In this document: piece after piece, positions 11,605-23,385 of the stretch
How the letters are laid out: the number at the start of each line of letters is the position of its first letter
How positions within the stretch are numbered: position 1 is the stretch's first letter
Translations under genes and position numbers: made by a program
From: Nymphaea colorata
Taxonomy: Eukaryota; Streptophyta; Magnoliopsida; Nymphaeales; Nymphaeaceae
DNA: 64,000 bases
Reading direction: 5' to 3'
Assembly (NCBI RefSeq): GCF_008831285.2
Contig: NC_045148.1
Location: 2,294,001-2,358,000, forward strand
Notes under the pieces: model-generated
Told to the model about the DNA's origin: nothing
Database searches by the model: none
Seen by the model: the letters and a program-made list of their open reading frames with translations, nothing else

Positions 11605-12980
11605 ATTCTGAAGTACAGTTTAGGCTGAATCGGTTGATTTTGGGTTGACTCTCCGTCAATTGGTGTCATGATTATAGGCTTCTGGGACTTCTTTAATTAG
11701 GTATCAAGTCTCTTCAGGTCCCCATGTTTGCGTGGGAATAAATATCGCGCCCAGATTGGACTTCACGGCAAGGATCACCGGCTTTATTCCCTAAACAAAT
11801 ATAGTGACGTAGGGTTGACAATCCCTTGCCAAACAAATGGATCTGGGCCTTAGATCAGCGTCCTACTAAGAAGAGATCTAGACCATTCAGAATAAAGAAT
11901 CGGATCAGCCTTTACCAAATTCAGCGTAATCGTACTTCTTAAAATCTAAATCCTTTATACGAATAATTAGGTCAGATATATTCTTCATGTTGGACATCAG
12001 ACTCGCGCCTAGATTCAGTTATGAAATTGCCCACCAGGTTAGAACCTGATTAATAACCAAATACAAAGCTTCTCTACCATATCCAATGGATCCAAAATCA
12101 GATCTGCTATCAAATATAGTTGATCCATTTATATTCCCAAGGCTACCAAACTAGATGTCATGCGTTAGTTGCTTAATGTAGGGCTGGAGCACCGAGCTAC
12201 TTCAACCAACCATTCGGATCGATGACAATGATCCGTTCTAATTTTTCCCTTAATTTAAAACGAAGCAGCGACTACCTAATGAAAATGATATCTTCTAGTT
12301 GAGATGATGTAACCCATTAATTTCCACACCACCAAATTCATGAAGTCATTCTCCTAGAAGTCAACATAATACATATATTACGTATACTAATAATCTGATC
12401 ATCGTTATATTAAATTGAGAAAACTTAATTAATGGAAGATCGAGGTCGGTCAGAGGGGAGGATTTGAAAGGTCACCGGTGGGAAAAAGGTTAATGTTTAG
12501 GGAAGACTCAATTTTTAATCATGGTTGTGAAAATGATCTTGAGTAGGCTCAAACCAGTAGCAGATTGATTCGACCATTATCATGACATAATCTTTAAAAA
12601 CTTTGTTACTTTTTTAGTTACTTTATATATGCAATTTTATTTTATTATAAACAAACACGACTATAATATTGATTGCTGTTTTTCAGATGATTCAGCTGAA
12701 TCAACCTACCTCATGATAGATTAAGACAGAAGGACTCACAAAATAAAAGGAAATAAATGCAAAGAAAATGGATAAAAGAAAAGAAGATGAAGCGACACCT
12801 TACCTGCCGCACCATGAGACCGAAAAACCAGCTCCGAACCAAACCCCTCGAACAAATCAAACACCAGAAACACTTGAATCCATTCCTCCACTGACTCACC
12901 AACTTCCACCTTCTCCATCCCTCCAAGCTCACGCACCATCTCCGTCATAAGAAGAGGAAGAAACAAAGGAGTTCAGAGAA
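11605..12980. other. Intergenic, upstream of the plus-strand LysM gene
   Basis: No gene found. It holds unassigned moderate-complexity DNA (about 11690-12230) and the probable promoter region of the LysM gene; no convincing TATA box was identified. Confidence 0.4.
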
Positions 12981-12986
12981 AGATCG

Positions 12987-13337
12987 ATGAAGATGGCCAA
13001 ATCATCAACACCACCGTCCACGACTTGGTGCTTCTACATGGCCATGGTGGCCATGACGATGGCGTCTCTGTGTTGCTTGGATTTGGATTGTTATCATCAG
13101 ATCGAAGACGTAAGGAATGACCTGAGGATGTTGATGCATCATGGTGGTCATGCAATGGGGCATGGTCATCGGTGCGAAGAGATATATGTGGTGAGAGAAG
13201 GGGAGACGCTGAACACTATCAGTGAGAAGTGCGGGGACCCTTTCATCGTGGAGAACAACCCTCACATCCAAGACCCAGATGATGTCTTCCCCGGCTTGAT
13301 CATCAAGATCGTTCCCAACTCCGGCAACTGCAGATGA
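12987..13337 (+). CDS. Small LysM-domain protein
   Basis: A single-exon 116-residue protein, start MKMAKSS (an alternative ATG lies two codons in, MAKSS). Residues about 15-36 (WCFYMAMVAMTMASLCCL) form one hydrophobic segment, a signal peptide or anchor. A His/Gly-rich linker (HHGGHAMGHGH) leads to one LysM domain from about residue 67 (CEEIYVVREGETLNTISEKC) through DPFIVENNPHIQDPDDVFPG to LIIKI. The C-terminus is VPNSGNCR. Size and layout match the short plant 'peptidoglycan-binding LysM domain-containing' proteins. It is the better preserved member of the head-to-head pair with the minus-strand copy at 9894-10214. Confidence 0.9.
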   Translation: MKMAKSSTPPSTTWCFYMAMVAMTMASLCCLDLDCYHQIEDVRNDLRMLMHHGGHAMGHGHRCEEIYVVREGETLNTISEKCGDPFIVENNPHIQDPDDVFPGLIIKIVPNSGNCR

Positions 13338-15855
13338 CGCGCGCGGCCGCGTGGAGCTTCTAGGAGCGACTTGTAACTTCGAGCACAGAAAATTGCGATG
13401 CAAGAAACGAAATGTATGCAGGCAGGAGCAGGAGGTCCATCAGTTGGTCATTGTAGTGTTCGTCAATTCTTCTCTTTGATGTTATACTGTGATGATCTTG
13501 ACTGAAAAGTAGGAACGTTCTTGTATTGAAAACAAAAGAATTTTGACGAGTACTTGATGCTCAACAAGCCTATATGAAACACACATGAACTAGTTGCACA
13601 GATTAATCGAATGATTTACTTATTGTCGCCTCAAGAAACTTGTCTTAGAGATAAAATTTACAACTACCAATTTCGCTTACTAAAGCAAATTTTGTTGTGC
13701 AATGTCTCTTCAAATTAACTCACACTAATTCTGGCGAGTTTTCATGTTTGGTAGTTCTCTCGGGTGTATATGTATGGTGATCAATGAACGAGGGAGCTTT
13801 CTTACTGCTAACATGAGGTGCTTTCATTATTTTTTCTTGTTAAGTTATATATGTTCTGGCCTAACTGAATCTTAGTTTAATCGGATTATGCATTACATGC
13901 AGGAGGTAATATCTGCTAAAGCAGAATTTGAATACGAGCAGTCCAATTAATGTTTGATAATTGCAAGATCTGGTATCATTCAAGCAAAATTGTTTTGTGC
14001 TCTTGGTTAAGTCATATCAGATTTTCTGGTTTACCAAATCTGGCCACGCGACGGGATAAGTAACTTGAGCGCCAGGAACCGTTCACATTCTTTAAAGCAA
14101 AGCTTGAAAATTTCTCTGGCGTAGAATCATTAATCGCTTTCCAATGTTCGTTCTCTAGAGAGAAAGGCTGGCATGTCAGTGGTTGGAGAAAAAACTGATT
14201 TGATACGGAAGAGTATCAAAGTCACTGTACATGCATCATTAAAAAAAGTTTTTATTGATGTTAAAATAAAGTCAACAAAGATAATAAAAACGTGAGTAAA
14301 ACTTTTATTACAATGTCATGCATCACTAAAAAAAGGTTTTTACTACACTTAACGTCAATAAAGATAGCAGAAACGTTAATAAAACTTTTACTACAGTGTC
14401 ACTGATATTTAACTGACGTTCTTGCTATAGCTGTATAGTTCAGATTTTCGTTGAACCTCTTTTTGATCTATTGGTAAGTTCAGATTAAACAAACATGAAC
14501 CATGTTAAAGGGACCTGCATCACGACTAAATCTCAATATGATATTTGAAATATTTAATCTTTCATTTTTTCTTACCGAGGAATGGGGTAGGGATTAGCCA
14601 TTCCATTACCAGGGCAGCTCCTTCAAAGGAAAGCACAAGCAAACACTGACCACGATGTCCTAGTAAGACAACGCCATGAAAAAGTTCAGTCTACAAGGTG
14701 GGCAGGCTGGGAGTTGGGACTGAGTCACCAGTGAATGAATCCAATTGGAAGGAAAAAAACAAGCATCTATAAGAAAAAAAGTACCATATTCAGCAGCATA
14801 TGTCTCTAAAGGCCGGATCATTTGCTGCTGCCATATTCGCCTGTAGCAGCAGATGAAGCAGGATCACCACTCAAAAAGACACAGCTTGGACCCTAGAGGA
14901 GGGGAAAAGAGAAGCAGTTGGTGGGGGCGGAATTTGGTGTGAGAAAAAATTTCTAAATAAAAAACAGTAATGAAGAGATAAATCTGATTTTGAGGCGACT
15001 AAGATTGAAGCAGGGTCTAGAATCTGATCTGTAAGAATTTGTAAATAACAAACGTGAACAAGTTCTAATATTGGGCAACAGGATTAAAGCAAGATATTTT
15101 TTTTTTATTTTATAAACTTGACTCTTGAATAATTAGAGTTAAGTGAAGGGGATCAGTATAAACAGTTTTTCAGGATTTTCCCAAAATTTTGAGCACCTAA
15201 GTATGAAGTTCTAATTAAGGTTGGGCGGTGACGGCTAAATCGTCCAAATGTTGAGCTTTTCTTTTATGGGGGGTTTTTGGGAGACTGATATTCATAAGCC
15301 AAACGAATGGAATTTACCATCTATAAAGCGTCAGCTGTTCATATCCGGTCGAGCAGCCGGGTGTGTAAAGGCACGTCAGTTGAATGTTATTTTCCTGAAC
15401 TCTAAATTAGATCATGGCATTCAACTTGATGGGTGTATCACACCCTACCCATGAAAGAGAAAGTTTGCGTGGATAGGTATTTTACTAATCTTTGAAAAAT
15501 GTCCTTTATAGTTTTTTGCTTTTTTTTTTTTTACTTTGTTTTCTCGATTTTCATTTTTGCTTGTATAAAAAATTTTCTTTTCCAGTGTAAACAGAGGGTA
15601 TTTTAAATATTAACCATATTGACGCATGAAAATGAGTGTACTTGTATGATGCAAATAGCCGGGTGAGGGAGGCGTTGGGTGCGTTGTTAGCCTCATTCTG
15701 AAGAACAAGTTTAATAAAAAATGTTAGGAAATAATAGAAAGATTCGTGGAAAGATTTGCTTATGAAATCATCTGTCATTAAGTGGTAGTACAATTGGAGT
15801 GCTCAAACGTGCCTTCGTCACGGCCCTTAATCCTTATCCTCGTTCTTCTTGTAAG
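13338..15855. other. Intergenic with a small CACTA-like repeat pair
   Basis: No gene was found. At about 14213-14400 a roughly 90-bp unit occurs twice in tandem (CATGCATCATTAAAAAAAG... and CATGCATCACTAAAAAAAGG...). Its ends read CACTAAAAAAAGG and, inverted, CACTGTAGTAAAAG, which is suggestive of a short CACTA-type MITE, but no target-site duplication was confirmed. Confidence 0.4.
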
Positions 15856-15859
15856 GACC

Positions 15860-15868
15860 TTTAAATTC
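15860..15868 (+). promoter_or_regulatory. TATA-like TTTAAATTC upstream of GDSL gene 1
   Basis: Lies 77 bp before the start codon. The two paralogues have TTTAAATAC at nearly the same distance, which supports a core-promoter role. Confidence 0.4.
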
Positions 15869-15944
15869 ACCCGTTGATTTGCCTTAGAAACCATACAGCA
15901 ATCGCTCTCTCTGTCACTGGCTGTGGTGAAGAGGTCGAGCATCA

Positions 15945-18783
15945 ATGGCTGCAGGACCGTCCATTGGCTTAGTCATGATATTCCTTCTGCTGGGTAATTG
16001 GTCTATTTAATTATTTTCTGCTACCTTTCATGAAAGTCTCGTTTCTCTGTTCGGCAGCTTTGTATGTTCAAATGGAAATATAGTTTCCAGGCAACAGGAT
16101 AACGTTAGACGAAGTTGCAAGGATCAAACGGGATCTGCTTCGGTTAAATTTCAGGCATTTTAGGACGTCCAATCTTAGAAAGAAGAGCTTGAGGACCATC
16201 TTTAATTTTTAAGTTGTGGTTGGAAATTAAACAAGCCAGACTAGGGAACTGTGTAGCCAACGACTGCTTATGTGCAGAAATCTTGGAATATTGTTTTGAG
16301 TTTGGATTTGCAGAACTCTATTTCTAACGCAGTTTTTTATGCACTTTAGATGCCACAGTTCAGTTCTATGCTGCCTATTATATATGTAACAGCATGTTCC
16401 AAGGCCTATTGGCTCAGAACTTCACTATTGAATCCTCTACTAAAGCGCCATAATTAAAACATACTCTCCATGCAGTCAGGTCGATCAGCCCCCATAGGGA
16501 CAACTCAAAACGGGCACCAATGAAGGAGACATCATGAGTTTAAGCGCCAACATTTTAAATGTTAACACAATGTACGCATGATCTTGTTTGTCACTAGGTA
16601 AATAATTGAGACACTAGTTTGTTCTATAAATTGCAGGATCTAGTAATTAATAGATCGTACTTGCAGCCTTCCCTCAAAAACACTTGGGGTTGACTAACGA
16701 TCCTTTACTGCAAATTCTTTTATTCATATAGTGAACCGAAGCTTGCTTCTTCTGTCACAGTTGTGGGTACAAAAGCGGGGAATCTGCAGACTGGCTGGAG
16801 CTGGAAAGGCTTCCTTCATCCACACAGAAGGCTGTTCGTGTTTGGGGATTCCTTTGCCGACACCGGCAATGTGCACAACCCAAAAGGACCCTACTTTTCC
16901 CTCGGAAAACCCTACGGTGAGACATATCCGGGGTTTCCTACCGGTCGATGGTCCGACGGTAAAGTCATGACAGACTTTGTAGGTATGCTTCTCCGGCAAC
17001 TCATTAATTATCCGTTTCATCCTTTTCATCGGTCACTTTTTATCTCTGGGTACCAATTTCACAAACTATCTTGTTGGATTCCGATCCACCCTTGTAAGCA
17101 TCCGTCTAAGACCATTAAAAAATTAAGCTTCTACGAATTTTCAGGGTCTCATCCATACATATATGTTGCAGAAGTTATTTAGTTCTTTGACGACTCCAAA
17201 AATCCATTTCAAATCTTCCTGTATGGGTTTAAAACGAACATTAAGAGAAATCTGACAAAAGTAACGGCACATGTGCAGCTGAATACCTGCATCTACCTTC
17301 TCCGGTTCCATACAGCAAGAGAGAGCAGTTTAAGTGGCTTCGAAGGTATGGCATGAACTTCGCGTACGCAGGAACCGGCGTCTTCGACACGTTCACCGGC
17401 CTTCCCGACATGACACAACAGATCGACGCGTTCGAACAGCTGATCAAGAGCGGGCTTTATGCTGAACATGTGAATTCCTCCGTTGCTTTCGTCTCTTATG
17501 CAGGCAACGACTACTTGGTTTATCTTGTAAGGAACAATTTCTCTATGGAGGTAATCACATATATAGTTCGAATGTTCTTTCTTCTTTTCCCTTTTCCACT
17601 TTTTCTTGTTTTTTACATGAAGAGGAACAAACACGCAGATTGAAGCAATAGTTGAAGCTGAGTCTCCAACTTGTAATAAAATTAATCAGATCCGACTATG
17701 TATCACATCTGGGCTATCATCATGTAACACCAAGTTAAAATCGATTAATTGGATGTAATGCCAAAGACTCATGAATCCAGCACATGGACTTTGAGTTCTT
17801 TCACAGTTTGTCTAGTCTGAGACCTAAAAAGAAGGTACAGTAGTTTCAAATTTAGAAACTCAAGTTTTATATGGCCAAAGTAGCATGATCCCTATCAAAT
17901 AAAATAAATGGAAAACAAGTATGAGTTCTTGAGCCAAGAGATGAAGCTTGCACACTAGCTTTTACCTGGTTGTGTGCGCCTGAGAGTTTCAATAAGTGCT
18001 CGAGGTCTTGGATTTTCAAATTCCACAGAAATTTTTCTGCTGCATGATCAAGTACTTGATGTTCACCCTTGTGGATTGATTTTTAGGGTCTTTATGCCTA
18101 TGGGCACCAAGTAGTGCAAAAGCTTGCAGCAAACCTGCAGAGGCTGCAGGATCTAGGGGTGAAGAAGGTGGCAGTGACAACCCTCCCGCCATCAGGCTGC
18201 ATACCCATTTTCACATATTCGACCTCCTTCTCTCAGTGCGTTTCTCAAAACAATAATTTCTCTGCTCTGCACAACCAACTCCTCAACGCCTCCGTTCGAG
18301 ACCTCAGCCCACCGGTGGTCGTTCTTGACAACTACAACGCTTTCTTGACTGTGCTTCAGCAAGGTCTGTTCAATCCTTTAACCTGATGAAAGATATCTTC
18401 GTTCCAAGAGAGAAATTTGAGCCCTCTTAAGGCGGATATTTTCTTCTCATTTTTGTGGCCTTCACAAATTTCACCGTTTCTTTAATTTTATAAGGTCGGA
18501 ACGAGTGAACTGTCCTAATTTCACGCCCGTTCTGGTTCTGTAATCGATAATATTTGCTGCTTGGCTCTTTGCAGAGAAGTTCGGAAACAGATTGAGGGGT
18601 TGCTGCATGGGCGTGAACGCCACGGTTTGGTGCGGCCAAGTGGACGGCAATGGGCAGCCCCAGTATACACTATGCCCCAACCCGTGGTCTACCTTCTGGT
18701 GGGACGCTAGTCACCCCTCCCACTTTGCCTGGAAGGCCCTAATCCAGTATCACCACCCAAGCCTTCACCACTTGCTGCTTTGA
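15945..18783 (+). CDS. GDSL esterase/lipase 1 (At5g03610-like), intact
   Basis: Five exons: 15945-15993, 16761-16982, 17279-17550, 18087-18363 and 18575-18783, 342 codons with consistent phases. The first exon encodes a hydrophobic leader (MAAGPSIGLVMIFLLLG), so the protein is probably secreted. GDSL block I is LFVFGDSFADTGN with the catalytic Ser at about 47. The Gly block is AYAGTGVFDTFTGLP. Block III is SYAGNDY with Asn at about 167. Block V is WWDASHPSHFAWKAL with Asp about 318 and His about 321. The family hydrolyses acyl esters and thioesters; the substrate is unknown. It is the most divergent of the three local copies (YPGFPTGRW where the others have YPLYPTGRW). A (TA)n tract follows the stop. 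Confidence 0.93.
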
Positions 18784-18792
18784 TCTAAATTA

Positions 18793-18799
<7 letters not shown>

Positions 18800-18846
<47 letters not shown>
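18800..18846 (+). repeat. (TA)n microsatellite
   Basis: About 45 bases of TA dinucleotides beginning 17 bp after the stop codon of GDSL gene 1. Confidence 0.95.
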
Positions 18847-18852
<6 letters not shown>

Positions 18853-19112
18853 ATAAATCTGTTGGCTCTAGTAGATACATATTGCATGTGCTCATCTTGT
18901 AAAGAAAATGAAGGCGGCGTTGTACATGCCCGGTCATCCTGCTGGCGCGATCAGTGCTGATCGTGTCATTTGATTTTTGTTTGAGTAATTACTTACCTTA
19001 CTTTATTATCCATGGTATTAAGTTATTAAGGAAGGTGACCGTGTATTTCATTTGTTTATCATCCAATCCTTTGTTTTGGTAAAATATATAGTTTGCACTT
19101 TGTGCTTTAGAG

Positions 19113-22100
19113 CTATGTCACCTAGGTGCTGGTACGGATATTGAAAAACGGGTATGGGTATGCCATTTTTGCAAATCATGGCATGGGTGTAGTATTTTTT
19201 TATGCGATAATATTAATTTTTTAATTAAAAAAATTAAGAAAAGCAAAAAAAATGATATCATCACAAGACAAACATATAGTCTCATAAAGAAAACATACTA
19301 TCTCATAAAAAAAACATAATTATTCCTACATACCATCTCATAAAGAAAACATCAAATGTTTCTTTTATAGTTCCTATATATAATCTCATAAAAAAGAAAC
19401 ATAAAAAAACTGAGATCTCGGATTAATATATTTCATTGTAAATTCTATTCCTCTTTCACCTCTGCAAAGTCCTCCTTATCCACCTCTACCTCTTGTAGTG
19501 TACATGGTTTATTTAACTCCGAATTAAGATGGTCTAGATCCTCGTTTCCTTCGAAGTTAAATTCCTCACCATTCACATCCCAATTTTTACTGCTTCTTTT
19601 CCTATAAAAAGATAAGAATTAAGAATATAATTATGTAGTAATCAACAACATAGATACGAAAAAATTGTAATACAATAACTGTTGATTTACCTGTATTCAT
19701 TATTGTTTCGTGAAAGTAACCAAATGTTAGAATGCACATAGACTAAATCTTCCGCACGCTTGCTTGTAAGTTTGTTTTTCTTAATGTTGTGAATATGTGA
19801 ATAGGTGCTCCAATTCCTTCCAAATCATGAAGATGTAACATGCTGAATAACAACCTTAAAGCAATGTATTGAAGAGTAGGATAAGCACGTTCATGTTTGA
19901 CCCACCAAGGAATAGGTAGATATGTGTCTCTATCTACTATTGCAGTCATATCTTCATTTCCTGTAGAAAAGCTTGTAAACTCATTGTGAGCTCGTTCATT
20001 TTGATATGGATCTCTAAAAATTCTATGAAGACATATCACCTTAAGTTTTGATATTTCAAGACCTATATGTGGTGGGGTTCTTCCGACACATTCAGAGAGC
20101 CACTTTAATCCATAATACTTAGGGTTCAATGAGTGTGCCATGCATTGCAAAGAGGTGTTGCTCTTATCTCATCTTGTTACTAATATATTGTGCACATGAT
20201 AAAAAAAGTCTGAATCTTCAAGTGCAAAGTTCTTCTTCTCATGATTGAAAATGACATCCCACAGTTTGCAAATCATATTGTTCCACATTTCATAAACACA
20301 GTGAAGCATTGACTTGTCACAATCAAGAGCCCTCAACATCTCCCAAAAAGCTATGTGAATGTAAGAAAATAAGAGATTTTATCTCAAAAAACATCACCAA
20401 CAAGCAATTGTTTGATGGTTTGAGCTTTGTTATCAACACCATGATAGAAGTTCCAATCATCATCTGTCACCATATTGATTAATGCACTTTTCATCACAAC
20501 AATGATAGAAGCAAAACATGTCTCTGCAACTCTTAACTTCAAATCTATATATCTATTATAAATGGAAAGCACATGTTGATGATTAACTATGAAGTTTCTA
20601 ATGTTTTTAACGTCTCTCCAAGTCTTCAATCCACGAACACAACTGATAAGCACGATAATCCTGTTCTTTGCTTGATGGATTGCATATACTTTTCAATGCC
20701 AAATTTAAACTATGGACTGCACAAGGTTTCTAAAAAATGTGAGGATATTCATGTTCCACTAGAAGACCAACAACTCTACATACAGTTGCATTATCTGTAA
20801 TTATCTGAACAATCTTATCATTTCTAACTTCTTCAATCAACTCTACAAATAACCCTTTCAAATACTCCGCATTTTTATATTCACCAAACACATCTATTGC
20901 TTTCAGAAAGATTGGCCCATGCAATAAAGTTAATAAGTAGGTGTCTTTGAATATCTGTCTAGCCATCAAATACAATTGAAACTCCATGTCGCTCTCATGT
21001 CAACTTTTTATATTGTAGAAATTTATCTATTCGACTCTTCTCTTGTTGTAGGATGATTGTTTGAAGCATTTCAGAGTCTGGAGCAACATATCCAGACATA
21101 TTGTTATTTGCCAAAGATGTAACTAGATCCTTTCAATATGGATTTCTAGCTACATTAAATGGTATGCAACTAGAAAAGAAGAATGTTCCAACTTTTCTAT
21201 CTAATTCCTACCTTTTTTTTAAAGCAAATGTCTGTTCAATTGATTTTTGAAATGTGTCCATTTCCTTTTTTCTACTCATGGACTGCATCATCGTATAAGA
21301 GTACTGAGGGAATGTTAAGAAAACCGGATTGTTTACCACTTCTCTTTATATCATATTGTTCTTGTTCATTCTTCAACTCATTCACACTATCAGGTTTGAT
21401 ATTATTACACAATTGAATATCATTACCTTTTATGTGCAATAGATGTGCTTTAACTCTTGTATATGTTCCATTGAACTCCGTCCTACAAAAAGAACATTCA
21501 AAGATTACATTCTCACCACCTCCATGAGCTTTTCCTTTCTTTTCCACATAACCCCATTATGGCTGGTCCTCTTGTAACTGTGACAACTTGAACTTGTAGG
21601 TGTAGAAGTAGTTCATTTCTCTTTACTTGAAGCAGCCATACTATAAGTCTATAAAAAAGATAATCAAACAAGCAAGTAACATAAATTGTTCACTCTGTGT
21701 AATATATATGACATATGAACAAATTTAAAAAAGAGAACAATATCTGCAATGAACAAATTTATAGCTTATAGGAAACACAGAGTGCACAAGAAAAGCAAAT
21801 CTCGTATAAACAAATGCTTGACATATAGACTTGTTTGTTTGACTTATGTGGTGGGGAGCACGATTGATTTTTCTTAGTGAAATTATGCACAAATGAAGAT
21901 ATCAGATTTACTTGGATAAGTATTGTGGATGTGCATACAACATATTTCTATTCTAAATGTCTTCTTCGTGTGAAAAGGTAAAGCCATGTAGCAATACATC
22001 AATAGATTAGCAACAAACACATAATACAAAGAACTCTAGAGATTCTGAAATAAGAAATGCAAATGAAATAGGAATTCATATGAAGAAAAAAACAAATCAA

Positions 22101-22577
22101 AGAACCCAAGCACCCGTCGTTGGAAGAACGAAGAACCCACTCACCATCCGTCGCCGTCCACCGGTCGTTGCCGTCGCCGGTCGCCGCCACTGCCCAAAAA
22201 ATCAGAGAACCCAAGCTACCTCCCGCCGTTGGAAGAATGAAGAACCCACTCACCGTTCGTCACCGTCCGTTGCCGTTCATCACCGTCCACCGGTCATCCG
22301 TCGCCGGTCGCCGCTGCTGCCCAAAAAATCAGAGTGGTAAAGCTCCCGCCGTTGGAAGAAGGAAGAAAGTCGAGAGGCATTGAGGAAGAAGACGGACCCG
22401 CGTAGGGTTTTTTTCTTGCTTTTCATTTTGATATGGTTTGGATATGGTTCTGACCCAGAACTAGATCCAAACGTACCACCACATACGAGCGTATTGGCAT
22501 ACCGGTGTGGGTATGCGGGTCGATCCGACGTACCGGTACGGGTACGCAGGTCGATCCGGCATACCACGGTGGCATAG
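19113..22577 (-). mobile_element. hAT transposon with decayed transposase
   Basis: The ends are CTATGTCACC at 19113 and its inverted form GGTGGCATAG at 22577. They are flanked by CTTTAGAG (19105-19112) and CTTTAGGG (22578-22585), an 8-bp target-site duplication with one mismatch, as expected for hAT. Both ends carry subterminal GGTACG/GGGTATG-type repeats, likely transposase-binding sites. The interior carries a minus-strand transposase relic and, at 22098-22345, about 2.3 copies of a GC-rich unit containing AACCCACTCACC and CGTCGCCGGTCGCCGC. The left interior has repeated TCTCATAAAGAAAACAT. Confidence 0.88.
19445..21640 (-). pseudogene. hAT transposase relic (BED finger, DUF659, dimerisation region)
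   Basis: Read on the minus strand from about 21640. A BED-type zinc finger appears first (IFECSFCRTEFNGTYTRVKAHL, near 21500). The DUF659 domain follows near 20980-20730 (HGPIFLKAIDVFGEYKNAEY, IVQIITDNATVCRVVGLLVE), then a central region at 20650-20390, and the C-terminal hAT dimerisation region near 19930-19690 (PIPWWVKHERAYPTLQYIAL, RNWSTYSHIHNIKKNKL, AEDLVYVHSNIWLLSR). A splice-like junction leads to an acidic C-terminus at 19600-19445. It is broken: the piece after LQYIAL is out of frame by a small deletion, a TGA replaces the residue before FGRNWSTYS, and early in-frame stops are present. It cannot make active transposase as it stands. Confidence 0.85.
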
Positions 22578-22585
22578 CTTTAGGG

Positions 22586-23340
22586 TGGTGCTTCACCATG
22601 CTTCAAAAATGTGTCAGCAGCCTCTTTATAACACAAAAAGTTGACTTATGTTCAACAAATTCGAAATGGATACTAACCACCTACCTATCAATCTCCACCC
22701 CATTTATTGTTTCAACTCTCTTAAATGAAAAAAGTTAAGTCAACTCTGTAATGTCAAATAACAAGATGAGGTCTTGACCTTGCTTGTTTATCTGAATCCA
22801 TGAGGATATGATGGACGCCCGACGTCAGTTTTGTGGAATTGGGCAGATAGAAGACCCGCATTCAAGTTGATCAGGCTGGAAATTCGGGAAGCTGCTTTTG
22901 CCGTCGACAAACTCACGCCCTCAATCCAACTTTCCCTTCGACATGCACCAGCCTTTCTGCTCATACAGTTGGTCTCGATTAGCCCAAAGGGGCCGTTCCA
23001 TGCAAGTCGGCAAAGCACTTCCTTGGGAATTAAATACAAGGTCCGAACTTGAATCCACAATTTAACGAGGTTAATTGCATAACCCATGTTGAATCTGATT
23101 ACTTATAACCGAATTTTGTTTTGATTACATTCCACATATGAATCTAACCCAAGACGATCAAAACTAATTGTAATATATATATATATATATAATGGTGATT
23201 CTAACTTTTAGAAGTTATGGGTATTTTTGTTGTATAATATTAGTTTACACTTTTTTTCCTTATTTTTTTTAATTATTCATCTGTTTCATATAAACAGCCA
23301 TGGTTAGACGGTTAACTAATCCTGGATAGCTAGAGTCATC

Positions 23341-23385
<45 letters not shown>

